Shown here piece by piece: positions 26,834-36,516 of a stretch of 64,000 bases of DNA. Position 1 is the stretch's first letter, and the number at the start of each line of letters is the position of its first letter. The DNA lies in contig NZ_JQLW01000010.1 of NCBI RefSeq assembly GCF_000744415.1, forward strand, positions 144,295 through 208,294, written 5' to 3'. The stretch comes from Ghiorsea bivora. GTDB taxonomy: Bacteria > Pseudomonadota > Zetaproteobacteria > Mariprofundales > Mariprofundaceae. The position numbers and the translations under genes are program-made. The notes beneath the pieces are model-generated. The model searched no databases. It was given only the letters and a program-made list of their open reading frames with translations, and was not told the origin of the DNA.

Positions 26834-28135
26834 CTATTCCCCTTTATCCTGTAACCTTAGCTCTAACGTCAAAGCATGACATTGCAAACCCTCACGGTGT
26901 GCCAAGTGTGCTGCTTCAGCACCAATTGCAGCCACACCTTGCGGTGTTGAACGAATTACACTACTTCGTTTTTGAAAATCATACACACCCAGTGGACTAG
27001 AAAAACGTGCTGTACGATTGGTAGGTAATACATGATTAGGCCCTGCCATATAATCACCAAGTGCCTCAGGCACAAAATGACCCAAGAAAATCGCACCTGC
27101 ATGTTTAATTTTAGGCAACATGGCATCTGGGTCTTCTAAAGCCAATTCCAAGTGCTCAGGCGCAATAATATTTACAGCTTCAGCTGCTTCATCAAGGCTA
27201 TTCACAATAATAAATGCACCATGGTTTTCAACAGATTCTTTTGCAATAGGCGCGCGCTCAAGCACACGCAAATGTTGCATAATTGCCGCTTCCACTTGAT
27301 CTGCCAAAACCTCATCTGTAGTAATAAAAATACTTTGGGCAGCTTCATCATGCTCTGCTTGGGATAAAAAGTCTGCCGCCAACCATTCTGGATGCCCGCC
27401 ATCAGCCACCACTGCAATTTCTGAAGGCCCTGCAATCATATCAATGCCACATGTACCAAACACCTGACGTTTGGCTGCTGCCACAAACTTATTGCCCGGC
27501 CCTACAATTTTATCCACTGCTGGAATTGTTTCCGTACCATAAGCTAAAGCTGCTACGGCTTGCGCACCACCCACCGCAAAACCTTGTTGCACACCAGACA
27601 CATAAGCTGCTGCCAAGACCAAATCATTCATCTCACCTGCAGGTGTGGGTACAACCATCACAATCTTTTCAACACCAGCCACATGCGCTGGCACTGCATT
27701 CATCAATACAGATGATGGATATGCTGCTTTACCGCCGGGCACATACAAACCCACACTATCCAAAGCTGTGATTTTCTGACCCAAAGTTAAACCTGCATCA
27801 TCGGTATAATCCCAATCTGTTTGTACTTGTTTTTCATGGTAAGCTTTGATTCTATCCACAGCCAATTGCAACGACTGTCTATCCATATCCGACACATCAG
27901 ACCAAGCCTGCTTCATGCGTTCACGACTAATCACCATGTTTTCAGCCGTACAATCCCAACCATCAAATTTCGCTGTATATTCACATAGTGCAACATCACC
28001 ACGTTGTTTCACATCCAACAAAATATCCGATACTAGGTTTTGCACATCTGCACCCGTATCGGTTTCACGCGACAACAAAGCATCCAATTGCGCTTTATAA
28101 TCGGCACTATTTGCATAAATACGTTGAATCTTCAT
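26834..28135 (-). CDS. hisD: Histidinol dehydrogenase
   Basis: Performs the last two oxidations to L-histidine with NAD and zinc. The enzyme is about 433 residues with the family blocks [21 protein letters not shown] in two parts, [45 protein letters not shown] and the C-terminal [18 protein letters not shown]. The ATG at 28135 overlaps the hisG stop (TGATG), so the two are coupled. One base upstream, a GTG could add a residue. Confidence 0.97.
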   Translation of the reverse strand: MKIQRIYANSADYKAQLDALLSRETDTGADVQNLVSDILLDVKQRGDVALCEYTAKFDGWDCTAENMVISRERMKQAWSDVSDMDRQSLQLAVDRIKAYHEKQVQTDWDYTDDAGLTLGQKITALDSVGLYVPGGKAAYPSSVLMNAVPAHVAGVEKIVMVVPTPAGEMNDLVLAAAYVSGVQQGFAVGGAQAVAALAYGTETIPAVDKIVGPGNKFVAAAKRQVFGTCGIDMIAGPSEIAVVADGGHPEWLAADFLSQAEHDEAAQSIFITTDEVLADQVEAAIMQHLRVLERAPIAKESVENHGAFIIVNSLDEAAEAVNIIAPEHLELALEDPDAMLPKIKHAGAIFLGHFVPEALGDYMAGPNHVLPTNRTARFSSPLGVYDFQKRSSVIRSTPQGVAAIGAEAAHLAHREGLQCHALTLELRLQDKGE

Positions 28136-28842
28136 CACTTCATACTCTCTACATCTTTTTTAGCCAACGCTTTTTCTCTGTCTTCCACAGCTTCACGCAA
28201 CTTGTTAATCACCGCTTGCACTTGTCTTTTCTTGGTGACAAAACTTGCAGGGTTGGCAATCAAACGGCTAGATACATCAAACAATGTGGTTTCTTCCACT
28301 AAGCCATTCGCCTTGAGCGTATTACCTGTTTCCACAACATCCACAATTCGGTCTGCCATACCCACCAAAGGTGCAAGCTCCATCGAGCCATACAAGTGAA
28401 TCACTTCAGCATGTACACCTTGTTCCAAATAATATTGTTCAGCAATATTGTCATACTTGGTCGCCACACGAATACGCCCACCAATCACTGAAGAATCACC
28501 CGATTCTACGGCATTTTTAGGCCCACACACACACAGGCGGCACTTACCTATCTTCAAATCCAAAGGTTCATATACATGGGGTTTGTGCTCCAACAATAAG
28601 TCACGTCCTGAAATACCTAGGTCTGCAGCACCCTGCTCCACATAAGTACACACATCAGCCGCCCGAATAATGAGGAAACGGATTCTGCTACCTGCCCAAT
28701 CTTCAGGACCATCCACCATCAATTTGCGCGTGGTTTGCACATCTTCTTTGGGCATCAAGTCAGCAAATTCTAACAAGGGCAAGGTTTGCTCCAAGATTCG
28801 CCCTTTGGATAAGGCAATGGTTAACACTGGTTTATCTGACAT
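28135..28842 (-). CDS. hisG: ATP phosphoribosyltransferase, short form
   Basis: First enzyme of histidine synthesis; joins ATP and PRPP. At 235 residues it is the short HisG_S form, which lacks the C-terminal regulatory domain and works only in complex with HisZ. Signatures: LTIALSKGRILEQTLPLL, AADVCTYVEQGAADLGISGRD and the PRPP-binding LYGSMELAPLVGMADRIVDVVETG. hisZ is not adjacent and not in the window. It lies 15 bases after murA and overlaps hisD. Confidence 0.96.
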   Translation of the reverse strand: MSDKPVLTIALSKGRILEQTLPLLEFADLMPKEDVQTTRKLMVDGPEDWAGSRIRFLIIRAADVCTYVEQGAADLGISGRDLLLEHKPHVYEPLDLKIGKCRLCVCGPKNAVESGDSSVIGGRIRVATKYDNIAEQYYLEQGVHAEVIHLYGSMELAPLVGMADRIVDVVETGNTLKANGLVEETTLFDVSSRLIANPASFVTKKRQVQAVINKLREAVEDREKALAKKDVESMK

Positions 28843-28856
28843 ATTCGTTCTTACCC

Positions 28857-30116
28857 TTATATATAGTGGCGCTCAATATTGGCACCCAAACTACGCATTT
28901 TTTCTTCAATTCGCTCATAACCACGGTCAATATGATACACGCGAGACACCACAGTTTCACCTTCTGCCGCCACACCTGCAAGCACCAACGATGCCGATGC
29001 GCGTAAATCTGTCGCCATCACTGGCGCTGCAGAAAGCTTTTTAACACCTTTAATCACTGCCGTATGCCCATCCAACTGAATATCCGCACCCATACGCACC
29101 AATTCTTGCACATGCATAAATCGATTCTCAAAAATTGTTTCTGAAACCAAACTTGTACCCTCAGCCACACACATCATCGCCATAAACTGGGCTTGCAAAT
29201 CAGTAGGGAACCCAGGATGTGGCATGGTATGAATATTCACAGCCTGCAAGCGCTCTGGCGCAGCACAGCGAATAAAATCATCACCCACTTCAACGGTAGC
29301 CCCTGCTTCTTTCACCCGCGCTAAAAATGCATCCAACAATTTAGGGTCTGTTTTGGTTACGGTAACATCACCTCCCGTAATCAAACCTGCCGCCAAATAG
29401 GTTGCTGTCTCAATTCTGTCAGCAATGGTAAAAATATCACCACCAGAAATACGCTCTACACCTTGAATCCTAATGGTATCCGTACCATCACCTTCAATCT
29501 TAGCACCCAAAGCGCGCAATGAATCGGCAAGATTGACCACTTCAGGCTCACGTGCTGCATTTTCTAACACTGTTTCACCCTTGGCTAACACCGCAGCCAT
29601 CAAAATATTTTCAGTGCCTGTCACCGTGACTTGATCAAAGAAGATGCGCCCACCATGCAAACCATTGGGTGCCTTGGCAATCACATCACCATGCTCAACA
29701 CTGATTTCTGCACCCATCACTTCCAAAGCTTTAAGATGCAAATCAATGGGTCTTGCACCAATCGCACAGCCACCAGGCAAGCTCACTCTAGCCTCACCAA
29801 AACGCACCAACAATGGCCCAAGCACCAAGGATGATGCACGCATGGTTTTAACCATTTCATAAGGTGCTTCTGGTTTATTTGCTTCCCGCGTATCAATGGT
29901 TAAACAATCTTTGTCGTCATAAATGACATCCGCACCTTGCCACGCCAACAAATTGGTCATGGTCGAAATGTCATTCAAATGCGGAATACGGTGAAAAGTA
30001 ACAGGGCCATCAGCAAGAATAGCTGCTGCAAGTAATGGCAATGCTGCATTTTTTGCACCACTGCTTTCAACACTTCCTTGAAGCGGAACGCCACCTTGTA
30101 TCACAATACTTTCCAT
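28857..30116 (-). CDS. murA: UDP-N-acetylglucosamine 1-carboxyvinyltransferase
   Basis: First committed step of peptidoglycan synthesis: adds enolpyruvyl from PEP to UDP-GlcNAc. About 419 residues; GGVPLQGSVESSGAKNAALP opens the fold, SLPGGCAIGARPIDLHL carries the Cys loop that reacts with PEP (and with fosfomycin), and PHPGFPTDLQAQFMA the UDP-GlcNAc region. I chose ATG 30116 behind GGTGAG; a GTG three codons earlier is possible. It is followed by hisG on the same strand. Confidence 0.97.
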   Translation of the reverse strand: MESIVIQGGVPLQGSVESSGAKNAALPLLAAAILADGPVTFHRIPHLNDISTMTNLLAWQGADVIYDDKDCLTIDTREANKPEAPYEMVKTMRASSLVLGPLLVRFGEARVSLPGGCAIGARPIDLHLKALEVMGAEISVEHGDVIAKAPNGLHGGRIFFDQVTVTGTENILMAAVLAKGETVLENAAREPEVVNLADSLRALGAKIEGDGTDTIRIQGVERISGGDIFTIADRIETATYLAAGLITGGDVTVTKTDPKLLDAFLARVKEAGATVEVGDDFIRCAAPERLQAVNIHTMPHPGFPTDLQAQFMAMMCVAEGTSLVSETIFENRFMHVQELVRMGADIQLDGHTAVIKGVKKLSAAPVMATDLRASASLVLAGVAAEGETVVSRVYHIDRGYERIEEKMRSLGANIERHYI

Positions 30117-30200
30117 GCTCACCACCTATACCAGTCTGCCGCAGCGTAGCGACATTGTGTACAAGGCTCAATATTTATAGGTAAACCGCACTTTTTCTGG

Positions 30201-31058
30201 CTATTTATCACGAGAGTCAACACTTTTTTCTAACAATGTTTCAATTCTCTGTAGCCTATTTTCAATCATAGACGTATGTTCTTTGATGTAATGCACTTCG
30301 CCAGCTTCACCTTCACCTGTTTCACGACTCATTTTTTCATGTTCAGTTTGCATCACATCAAGGATGATACCAATCATCATATTCATAAAAACAAAGGTTG
30401 TTAGGAAGATAAAGGTTAAATAATATACCCAGCTCCATGCATATACATTCATGGTCTCATACATCACATCTGTCCAATCCTCAAAGGTAGAGACACGGAA
30501 CAAGGTCAGCATAGAAATGCTAATATCTCCCCATAAGGTGGCATTGATTTTTTCAAACAGAAAGCTACCTACTGCGGCATAGATATAAAAAATAATAAAC
30601 ATCAATACCAGTACATAACCCATACGCGGAATGGCAATAATTAACGAGTTAATCAATACCCTAAGCTCAGGAATAATGGATACCAAACGCAGCACACGGA
30701 AAATCCGAATCAAACGCGCCAAAAGCACCATTTCACTATCATCAATCGGCAATAAACTTACGCTCACAATCAAGAAATCAAATACATTCCAAGCATTTTT
30801 AAAGAAGTTGAAAAAGTACTTTTCCGCCAACATACGAATAATGATTTCAACCAAGAAGAAAATGGTAATGCCTGTATCCAGCACATAAATAACAGACATC
30901 CAGCGCGGATCCATATCATACGTGGATGCGCCAATCATCAAGGCTGACACAATAATAATCGCAATCACAGACAATTCAAAAGCTTTATTGCTTCGAATTG
31001 CCATAAACTTATCATGCCATGAAGCAGTTACCAAACTCATATTTACACCAAACCTCAT
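30201..31058 (-). CDS. One-domain voltage-gated-type cation channel
   Basis: A 285-residue inner-membrane channel subunit of the bacterial NaChBac/NavMs type, expected to form tetramers. Segments S1-S4 occupy roughly residues 25-140. S4 carries the regular arginines LIRIFRVLRLV. S5, the pore loop and S6 follow, then a cytoplasmic coiled-coil tail rich in Glu and Lys. The selectivity filter reads TFEDWTD in place of the TLESWSM of bacterial sodium channels, closer to the TxEGWTDVxY of animal calcium channels. Ion choice is therefore open, possibly calcium. The start is uncertain: the ATG at 31058 or one at 31040. Confidence 0.9.
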   Translation of the reverse strand: MRFGVNMSLVTASWHDKFMAIRSNKAFELSVIAIIIVSALMIGASTYDMDPRWMSVIYVLDTGITIFFLVEIIIRMLAEKYFFNFFKNAWNVFDFLIVSVSLLPIDDSEMVLLARLIRIFRVLRLVSIIPELRVLINSLIIAIPRMGYVLVLMFIIFYIYAAVGSFLFEKINATLWGDISISMLTLFRVSTFEDWTDVMYETMNVYAWSWVYYLTFIFLTTFVFMNMMIGIILDVMQTEHEKMSRETGEGEAGEVHYIKEHTSMIENRLQRIETLLEKSVDSRDK

Positions 31059-31815
31059 CCCAACTTCATTCTTATTTTATTGCGCGCATTGTAGGGTACT
31101 TTCATTTATTTGGTATCAAATTTATACACGCCGTCCCAAGCTTGCGATGAGTCAGTGATAAAGGTTTGGCAATGTTTATATATCACATAAAGTTTAAAAG
31201 TATCATGTTTGGCATACAAAGCCTTAAACATATGATTAAAAGCTTGCACCAACACCCCCCACCATCCAATCTATCTACAGTTACCCTCCACCCCACTACA
31301 CCCGTTCCGCGCAGCCTGTGAGTTACCGAATAGATTTTGTGATTTTCTTTACAATTTAAACACTACCCAATAATACCAATAGCATTCGCAGCTGCTTATA
31401 AGGTAACATAACTTCTGCCATAAACGTAAACCTCCGCCTTCACGGACAACGCCACACTATTTGCAAATGATCGCACATGCGTCACATATGCTTGATTCCC
31501 CAACACAACCAAATCTTGATTCAAAGCTAAGTATTGAAACAGCACCTGTTGCAATGCCTGACGCTGTTCACCCTGAAAAACACTAGCAAACATATGCGGC
31601 AAATGATTCTCTATATATACCAAAGAAATATATGATAGGCTTAATGTTTTAAATTTTGGGGCTGACACGAACGGCACGAATTATATAAGTGTAACATTTT
31701 GCCAAAACCTTGCAATAATGGACTTTTAACGCTTGGGTTTGCTTCCCATTGGTGAACATCATAGGCTTGGCAACATTCAAAATACCTAAACAAAGTTTTC
31801 TTAAGGAGCACGACT
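31059..31815. other. Intergenic region between the channel gene and dapD
   Basis: About 750 bases between divergent genes. It holds one doubtful 93-codon frame (31396-31677, listed separately), C-rich sequence around 31250-31310 with a CCCCCC run, and the dapD leader. I see no tRNA, terminator or clear promoter in it. Confidence 0.5.
31396..31677 (-). CDS. Doubtful small hypothetical protein
   Basis: A 93-codon frame in the long gap between the channel gene and dapD. The C-terminal two thirds (from FQGEQRQALQQVL to AEVYVYGRSYVTL) have a balanced, protein-like composition; the N-terminal third does not, and no ribosome site precedes either the first ATG or an internal one at 31593. It could be a remnant of a larger gene or chance. 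No family is recognised. Confidence 0.25.
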   Translation of the reverse strand: MPFVSAPKFKTLSLSYISLVYIENHLPHMFASVFQGEQRQALQQVLFQYLALNQDLVVLGNQAYVTHVRSFANSVALSVKAEVYVYGRSYVTL

Positions 31816-32637
31816 ATGAACCACTTACAAAAAGTCATCGAACAAGCATGGGATACCCGTGACACATGGGATATGCACAATGTAGCCACAGAAATACGCG
31901 AAGCCGTAGTGCGTACCATAGACCTTTTGGATGATGGCGGCATTCGTGTAGCCGAGCGCGATGACAACGGTGTATGGAAAACCAACGAGTGGATGAAAAA
32001 AGCGGTGCTTTTATTCTTTAAATTGCATGACAATGAAGTTGTTCGTGGTGGTGACACCAACTATTACGACAAAGTACCGCAAAAATTCGCCAACTGGGGC
32101 GAAGAGATGTTCCGCAAAGGTGGCATGCGTGTGGTTCCGAATGCAACGGTACGTAAAGGTTCATTTATCGCACCCAAAGTGGTGTTGATGCCATCTTATG
32201 TCAATATTGGCGCTTATGTAGATGAAGGCACCATGGTAGATACCTGGTCAACTGTTGGTTCATGCGCACAAATTGGTAAAAACGTACACTTATCTGGTGG
32301 CGTTGGTATTGGTGGCGTATTGGAACCACTACAAGCAACCCCAACCATTATTGAAGACAACTGTTTTATTGGTGCTCGCTCTGAGATTGTTGAAGGTGTA
32401 ATTGTTCGCGAAGGCTCTGTAATTTCTATGGGTGTATATATCGGAAAATCAACGCGCATTGTGAATCGTGCAACTGGCGAAGTCACTTATGGTGAAGTTC
32501 CGCCTTATTCTGTTGTTGTTTCAGGCTCTATGCCTGGTGCATCAGGTGGCCCAAACTTATATTGTGCAGTGATTGTTAAAACAGTGGATGAAAAAACGCG
32601 CTCCAAAACGGGCATCACTGAGCTTTTACGCGAGTAA
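31816..32637 (+). CDS. dapD: 2,3,4,5-tetrahydropyridine-2,6-dicarboxylate N-succinyltransferase
   Basis: Succinylates tetrahydrodipicolinate in the succinylase branch of lysine and diaminopimelate synthesis. It has 273 residues, the usual length. The left-handed beta-helix with hexapeptide repeats is visible from [20 protein letters not shown] through [17 protein letters not shown], ending in the VVSGSMPG catalytic-domain stretch. AAGGAGCACGACT precedes the ATG. A strong terminator follows. dapC, the next enzyme of the branch, lies about 1 kb downstream on the other strand. Confidence 0.97.
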   Translation: MNHLQKVIEQAWDTRDTWDMHNVATEIREAVVRTIDLLDDGGIRVAERDDNGVWKTNEWMKKAVLLFFKLHDNEVVRGGDTNYYDKVPQKFANWGEEMFRKGGMRVVPNATVRKGSFIAPKVVLMPSYVNIGAYVDEGTMVDTWSTVGSCAQIGKNVHLSGGVGIGGVLEPLQATPTIIEDNCFIGARSEIVEGVIVREGSVISMGVYIGKSTRIVNRATGEVTYGEVPPYSVVVSGSMPGASGGPNLYCAVIVKTVDEKTRSKTGITELLRE

Positions 32638-32671
32638 TTTTCTACAGCAACATCAAGGCAAAAGGTTAAGG

Positions 32672-32704
32672 AAAAAGGGTTATGGTTTATACATAACCCT
32701 TTTT
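32672..32704 (+). terminator. Intrinsic terminator after dapD
   Basis: AAAAAGGGTTATG (32672-32684) pairs perfectly with CATAACCCTTTTT (32692-32704) around a 7-base loop and runs into a T-tract, 35 bases after the dapD stop. Confidence 0.88.
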
Positions 32705-32750
32705 TATTGCTCACTTTACAACAACAAGGTTTATGGGGTATACTGCTTTT

Positions 32751-33500
32751 ATGGTTCAAGCTGTTTTACTCGATTTAGATGGCGTACTTTATGTGGGCAA
32801 CCAAGTCATCAGTGGTGCAGCACAAGCTGTACAACGCTTGCATGATGCAGGCATTAAAGTTGCAGGTGTAACCAATACCACCACCCAAGCCAAACACAGC
32901 GTCGCTCAAAAACTGCAAAAACTGGGTATTCCTCTTGACGAACAACATCTGTTCACGCCGGCATCTCTGGTACAAAACCATATCGGCAACAAAACTGCTC
33001 GCTTATATATTCGTGATGATTTACACACAGACCTTCAAGTACAACAAAGCAACACAAAACCGGATTATATTGTGATGGGAGATGTTGGCGGTTTGGGTTA
33101 CCCACCACAAGTATTGCATGAAATATTTTTACATCTTATGCAAGGTGCTGATTTACTTGCCCTGCATAAAAATCGTTTTTGGCAAAAAGAAGATGGTTTA
33201 CACCTAGACTTGGGCACATGGGTTGCAGCCCTCGAATATGCATCGGGTAAACAAGCTAAGGTCTTTGGTAAACCATCACAAGATTTCTTCTTACATATTT
33301 GCCAACAACTAGGCGTTAACCCTGCACAAGCCTTGATGGTTGGTGATGATATTGAATCAGATATTCTGGGCGCTCAGCAGGCAGGTTTACAAACTGCTCT
33401 GGTGCAGACAGGCAAATACAATAGCGATTTTGTAAAACAAACAGGTATTCAAGCTGACATGCTGATCCACTCAGTCGCTAAGCTTAACACCCATTTATGA
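32751..33500 (+). CDS. HAD-superfamily phosphatase, NagD type
   Basis: A cytoplasmic sugar-phosphate or nucleotide phosphatase of about 249 residues. HAD motif I is VLLDLDGVLYVG, with the two catalytic Asp residues. Motif II is GVTNTT, followed by a C2-type cap; Lys in KVFGKPSQDFF is motif III, and motif IV is MVGDDIESDILGAQQAGL. This is the layout of the NagD/HDHD2 group. The substrate cannot be told. The start is uncertain: ATG 32733 has AAGG close by, while ATG 32751 gives the family's usual N terminus. Confidence 0.9.
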   Translation: MVQAVLLDLDGVLYVGNQVISGAAQAVQRLHDAGIKVAGVTNTTTQAKHSVAQKLQKLGIPLDEQHLFTPASLVQNHIGNKTARLYIRDDLHTDLQVQQSNTKPDYIVMGDVGGLGYPPQVLHEIFLHLMQGADLLALHKNRFWQKEDGLHLDLGTWVAALEYASGKQAKVFGKPSQDFFLHICQQLGVNPAQALMVGDDIESDILGAQQAGLQTALVQTGKYNSDFVKQTGIQADMLIHSVAKLNTHL

Positions 33501-33534
33501 TTCTTCTCTATAAGACCTATGAATTAATACTGCG

Positions 33535-34746
33535 TTAACCGAATAAAGCTTTTAACCGTTTTGCTAACTCAGACGCGCATCCAACACCGTCAACAAGTGC
33601 TGCACGTACATAACCTGAACCTGCATTGATACCCTGTTGATCTTCCGTACCCAAATAACTACCCGGTAACAACTTCACGCCCTGCTCTACATATGCTTTT
33701 TTCACAAAGTCTTCTTCATCTGCCACAGGCAGCCAAACAAAAAATGAACCTGCAGGTATAGTCCCCCCATATACATCAAAAAAAGCATCCAAACTATCGC
33801 GATAAACTTTGAGATGGTCTTGCACATGTTCTTCATCAGCCCATGCTGCTGCTGCCACATGCTGCAATGGAAGTGGTGTTCCGGGTCCTGTATAACTACG
33901 CAATTTAGAAAACTGTTTAATCAGTGCTGCATCACCAGCAATCAACCCAGAGCGTAAACCAGGTAGTGCTGACCGTTTGGATAATGAATTCATCACCAAA
34001 CAACGTTTATAGTCCGTATTGCCCATGTTTTGTGCAACTTCCAACAAACCAATAGGTTTATCCGCATAATAAATTTCAGAATAACATTCATCAGCCAATA
34101 CATAAAAATCAAACTTTTCAGCAAGTTTCAGCAGCTTGGTATAATATACTTCATCAGCCACCCAACCTGTAGGGTTAGATGGTGAGCACACATAAACCAA
34201 CGCTGTATCCTGCCATACATCATCAGTAATACCCTCAATATCAGGAGCAAAACCCGTCTCTTTGCTACATGGTTGTAAATAAGGTTTACCACCTGCGGTA
34301 ATCGCAGCACCCAAATAGATCTGATACATAGGGTTAGGCATCATGACCCATGGTTGAGAGTCTGCATTCGGATTAATCAAAGCATGGGCTGCGGCAAACA
34401 AAGCTTCACGCGTCCCATTGGCACTTAAAACTTGGCTATTGGCATCAATAGACTTTAAACCAAACCGACGTTGCAACCACGCGGCAATGCTTTCTCTTAA
34501 AAAATCATTACCTGTAGTCGTAGGGTATTTAGAAAAACCAGCCAAATGTTTATCTAATGTGGGCTGAACAAAACTTGGCAGTGGTAAACGCGGCTCCCCA
34601 GCACCTGCGTCAATAAAGGGCAAGTCAGGGTTTGGTATTAAACCTTGTAATAACTGACGCAAGCGTGCAAATGGATATTCACCCAACTGATCTAATCTAT
34701 GCTGTTCATGTTTATCTATTATTGTTTTGCTCATTACGCTTACCAT
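33535..34746 (-). CDS. dapC: N-succinyldiaminopimelate aminotransferase
   Basis: PLP enzyme that makes succinyl-diaminopimelate from the product of DapD. It has 403 residues, a fold-type I aminotransferase. Signatures: FIDAGAGEPRLPLP, YPTTTGNDFLRESIAAWL, SANGTREALFAAAHAL, VCSPSNPTGWV, DECYSEIYY and the PLP-lysine in SLSKRSALPGLRSG. Alanine-type aminotransferases are close relatives, but DAP context supports dapC. AAGG lies six bases before the ATG; the start overlaps the lipoprotein gene upstream by about 35 bases. A second ATG four codons in is possible. Confidence 0.88.
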   Translation of the reverse strand: MVSVMSKTIIDKHEQHRLDQLGEYPFARLRQLLQGLIPNPDLPFIDAGAGEPRLPLPSFVQPTLDKHLAGFSKYPTTTGNDFLRESIAAWLQRRFGLKSIDANSQVLSANGTREALFAAAHALINPNADSQPWVMMPNPMYQIYLGAAITAGGKPYLQPCSKETGFAPDIEGITDDVWQDTALVYVCSPSNPTGWVADEVYYTKLLKLAEKFDFYVLADECYSEIYYADKPIGLLEVAQNMGNTDYKRCLVMNSLSKRSALPGLRSGLIAGDAALIKQFSKLRSYTGPGTPLPLQHVAAAAWADEEHVQDHLKVYRDSLDAFFDVYGGTIPAGSFFVWLPVADEEDFVKKAYVEQGVKLLPGSYLGTEDQQGINAGSGYVRAALVDGVGCASELAKRLKALFG

Positions 34747-35137
34747 TTATTGCCTTCACTTTAAAAACTTTTGACCATGCACTCATTCGCCCAAGCTCAT
34801 CTTTAACCCGTATACGAAAAGCATACGTCTTATCAGGATTACGCAGTTTAACATTACGTTTTAAACCCATACGTTGTCTGCTTAGAGATGATTCATAATA
34901 ACGCAACCAATGGCCAATGCATTGACAACCAGGTTCAACTTCTGTTCTATCAATTTGATATAATACCATGCCGCTACCTCCAACAATATTCAATTGGAGT
35001 TGCAGTACCTTACCCACCACTTGATATGAAACACGGGCAAGCTGAGGTTCAGCTGCCGAGTCGTCATAAACAATCAAATCTGTTTTTAAGCCGCAACTGG
35101 TTAACAGCAAAAAACATAGCGGCAACAAGAAACGCAT
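34712..35137 (-). CDS. LptM-like lipoprotein with fibronectin III-like domain
   Basis: A 141-residue lipoprotein. A short signal ends in the lipobox LLTSC, and the mature N terminus is CGLKTDL, close to the CGxKGPL motif of the small OM-biogenesis lipoprotein LptM. The rest (about residues 35-130) has the beta-strand rhythm of a fibronectin III-like fold, closing with YAFRIRVKDELGRMSAWSKV split across two strands. The ATG overlaps the argH stop (TAATG), so I take that start, not the ATG eight codons earlier. LptM-type genes often sit behind argH near lysine genes, as here. Function is inferred only. Confidence 0.75.
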   Translation of the reverse strand: MRFLLPLCFLLLTSCGLKTDLIVYDDSAAEPQLARVSYQVVGKVLQLQLNIVGGSGMVLYQIDRTEVEPGCQCIGHWLRYYESSLSRQRMGLKRNVKLRNPDKTYAFRIRVKDELGRMSAWSKVFKVKAINGKRNEQNNNR

Positions 35138-36516
35138 TAATCGTTGAATTGTTTGATCCATTTAGCACATTGTAATCGCACCTGTTCAGGGGCAGTTCCA
35201 CCCGTATGGTTACGTGCCGCTACACATGTCTCTACTGACAAGGCTTTTACCATGTCCAATGTTAAACGTAAATCAATAGCTTGGCATGCGGCATGCGGCA
35301 TTTCATGCAACTCAATATTTTCTTTTATACAATGTGCCACCGACTTACCCACGATTTCATGGGCATCACGAAACGGCACACCAGCACGCACCAATGCATC
35401 CGCCAAGTCCGTTGCTGTGGAAAACCCACTGCCTGCAGCTTTATGCATATTGGCAATATTTGCTTTTAAACCTGGCAACATATCACCAAATACTCTTAGG
35501 CAACCTTCAAGGTTGTCATAAGCATCAAAAATCGCTTCTTTATCTTCCTGCATGTCTTTGTTGTATGCCAATGGTAGTGATTTCATAGTCATCAAAATTG
35601 ACATCAATGCGCCCACTATACGCCCTGCTTTACCTCGTACCAATTCAGGCATATCAGGGTTTTTCTTTTGCGGCATAATTGATGAACCTGTACAGAAAGC
35701 ATCAGGTAAATCAATAAAACCAAATTGCGCACTCATCCACAAAATTAACTCTTCAGAAAAGCGTGATAAATGAATGGAACAAATAGAAGCTGCTGATAAT
35801 AATTCCATAATAAAATCACGGTCGGATACTGCATCCAAAGAATTGGCACATGGTGCATCAAAACCCAATAGTTCAGCTGTTTGTTCACGGTTAATGGGGA
35901 ATGTTGTGCCTGCAAGTGCTGCAGAGCCTAACGGACACTGATTCATACGTGTTCTAGCATCAGAAAAACGTGCATAATCACGGCTAAACATCTCAACATA
36001 AGCAAGCAAGTGGTGTCCTAAAGTTACAGGCTGTGCGGTTTGTAGATGCGTAAAACCTGGCATTACAGTCTCAGCATGTTCATCCGCAAGTTTAACAAGC
36101 ACACCCTGCAAATGTTTGATGCGCACCATCAAATCATCCGTACGTTTTCTTAAATAAAGCCTTGTGTCAGTGCCCACTTGATCATTGCGTGAGCGTGCTG
36201 TGTGTAAACGTTTACCTGCATCACCAATAATATCCGTTAAGCGCTTTTCAATGTTCATATGCACATCTTCAAGTGCAATGGTGAATTCAAGTTCACCTGA
36301 TTCAATTTCTTGTTCCACTTGATTCAAACCATCAAGAATAAGTTTTAAATCATCTTCACTTAAAATACCTTGCGCAGTAAGCATAGTGGCATGCGCACGA
36401 GAGCCCGCAATATCTTCCGCATACATTCTTGCATCCACATGCGTGGAAGCATTAAACGCTTCTACAAAAGCATCTGTTGGTGCTTCAAAACGTCCACCCC
36501 AAGGTTTATCCGACAT
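35137..36516 (-). CDS. argH: Argininosuccinate lyase
   Basis: Splits argininosuccinate into arginine and fumarate, the last step of arginine synthesis. About 459 residues, starting [17 protein letters not shown]. The superfamily signature [19 protein letters not shown] with the flexible active-site loop is present, as are [15 protein letters not shown] and [20 protein letters not shown] (in parts). AGGAGACAGC precedes the ATG, which overlaps the bioB stop by 11 bases; the earlier ATG of the frame lies inside bioB. Confidence 0.97.
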   Translation of the reverse strand: MSDKPWGGRFEAPTDAFVEAFNASTHVDARMYAEDIAGSRAHATMLTAQGILSEDDLKLILDGLNQVEQEIESGELEFTIALEDVHMNIEKRLTDIIGDAGKRLHTARSRNDQVGTDTRLYLRKRTDDLMVRIKHLQGVLVKLADEHAETVMPGFTHLQTAQPVTLGHHLLAYVEMFSRDYARFSDARTRMNQCPLGSAALAGTTFPINREQTAELLGFDAPCANSLDAVSDRDFIMELLSAASICSIHLSRFSEELILWMSAQFGFIDLPDAFCTGSSIMPQKKNPDMPELVRGKAGRIVGALMSILMTMKSLPLAYNKDMQEDKEAIFDAYDNLEGCLRVFGDMLPGLKANIANMHKAAGSGFSTATDLADALVRAGVPFRDAHEIVGKSVAHCIKENIELHEMPHAACQAIDLRLTLDMVKALSVETCVAARNHTGGTAPEQVRLQCAKWIKQFND

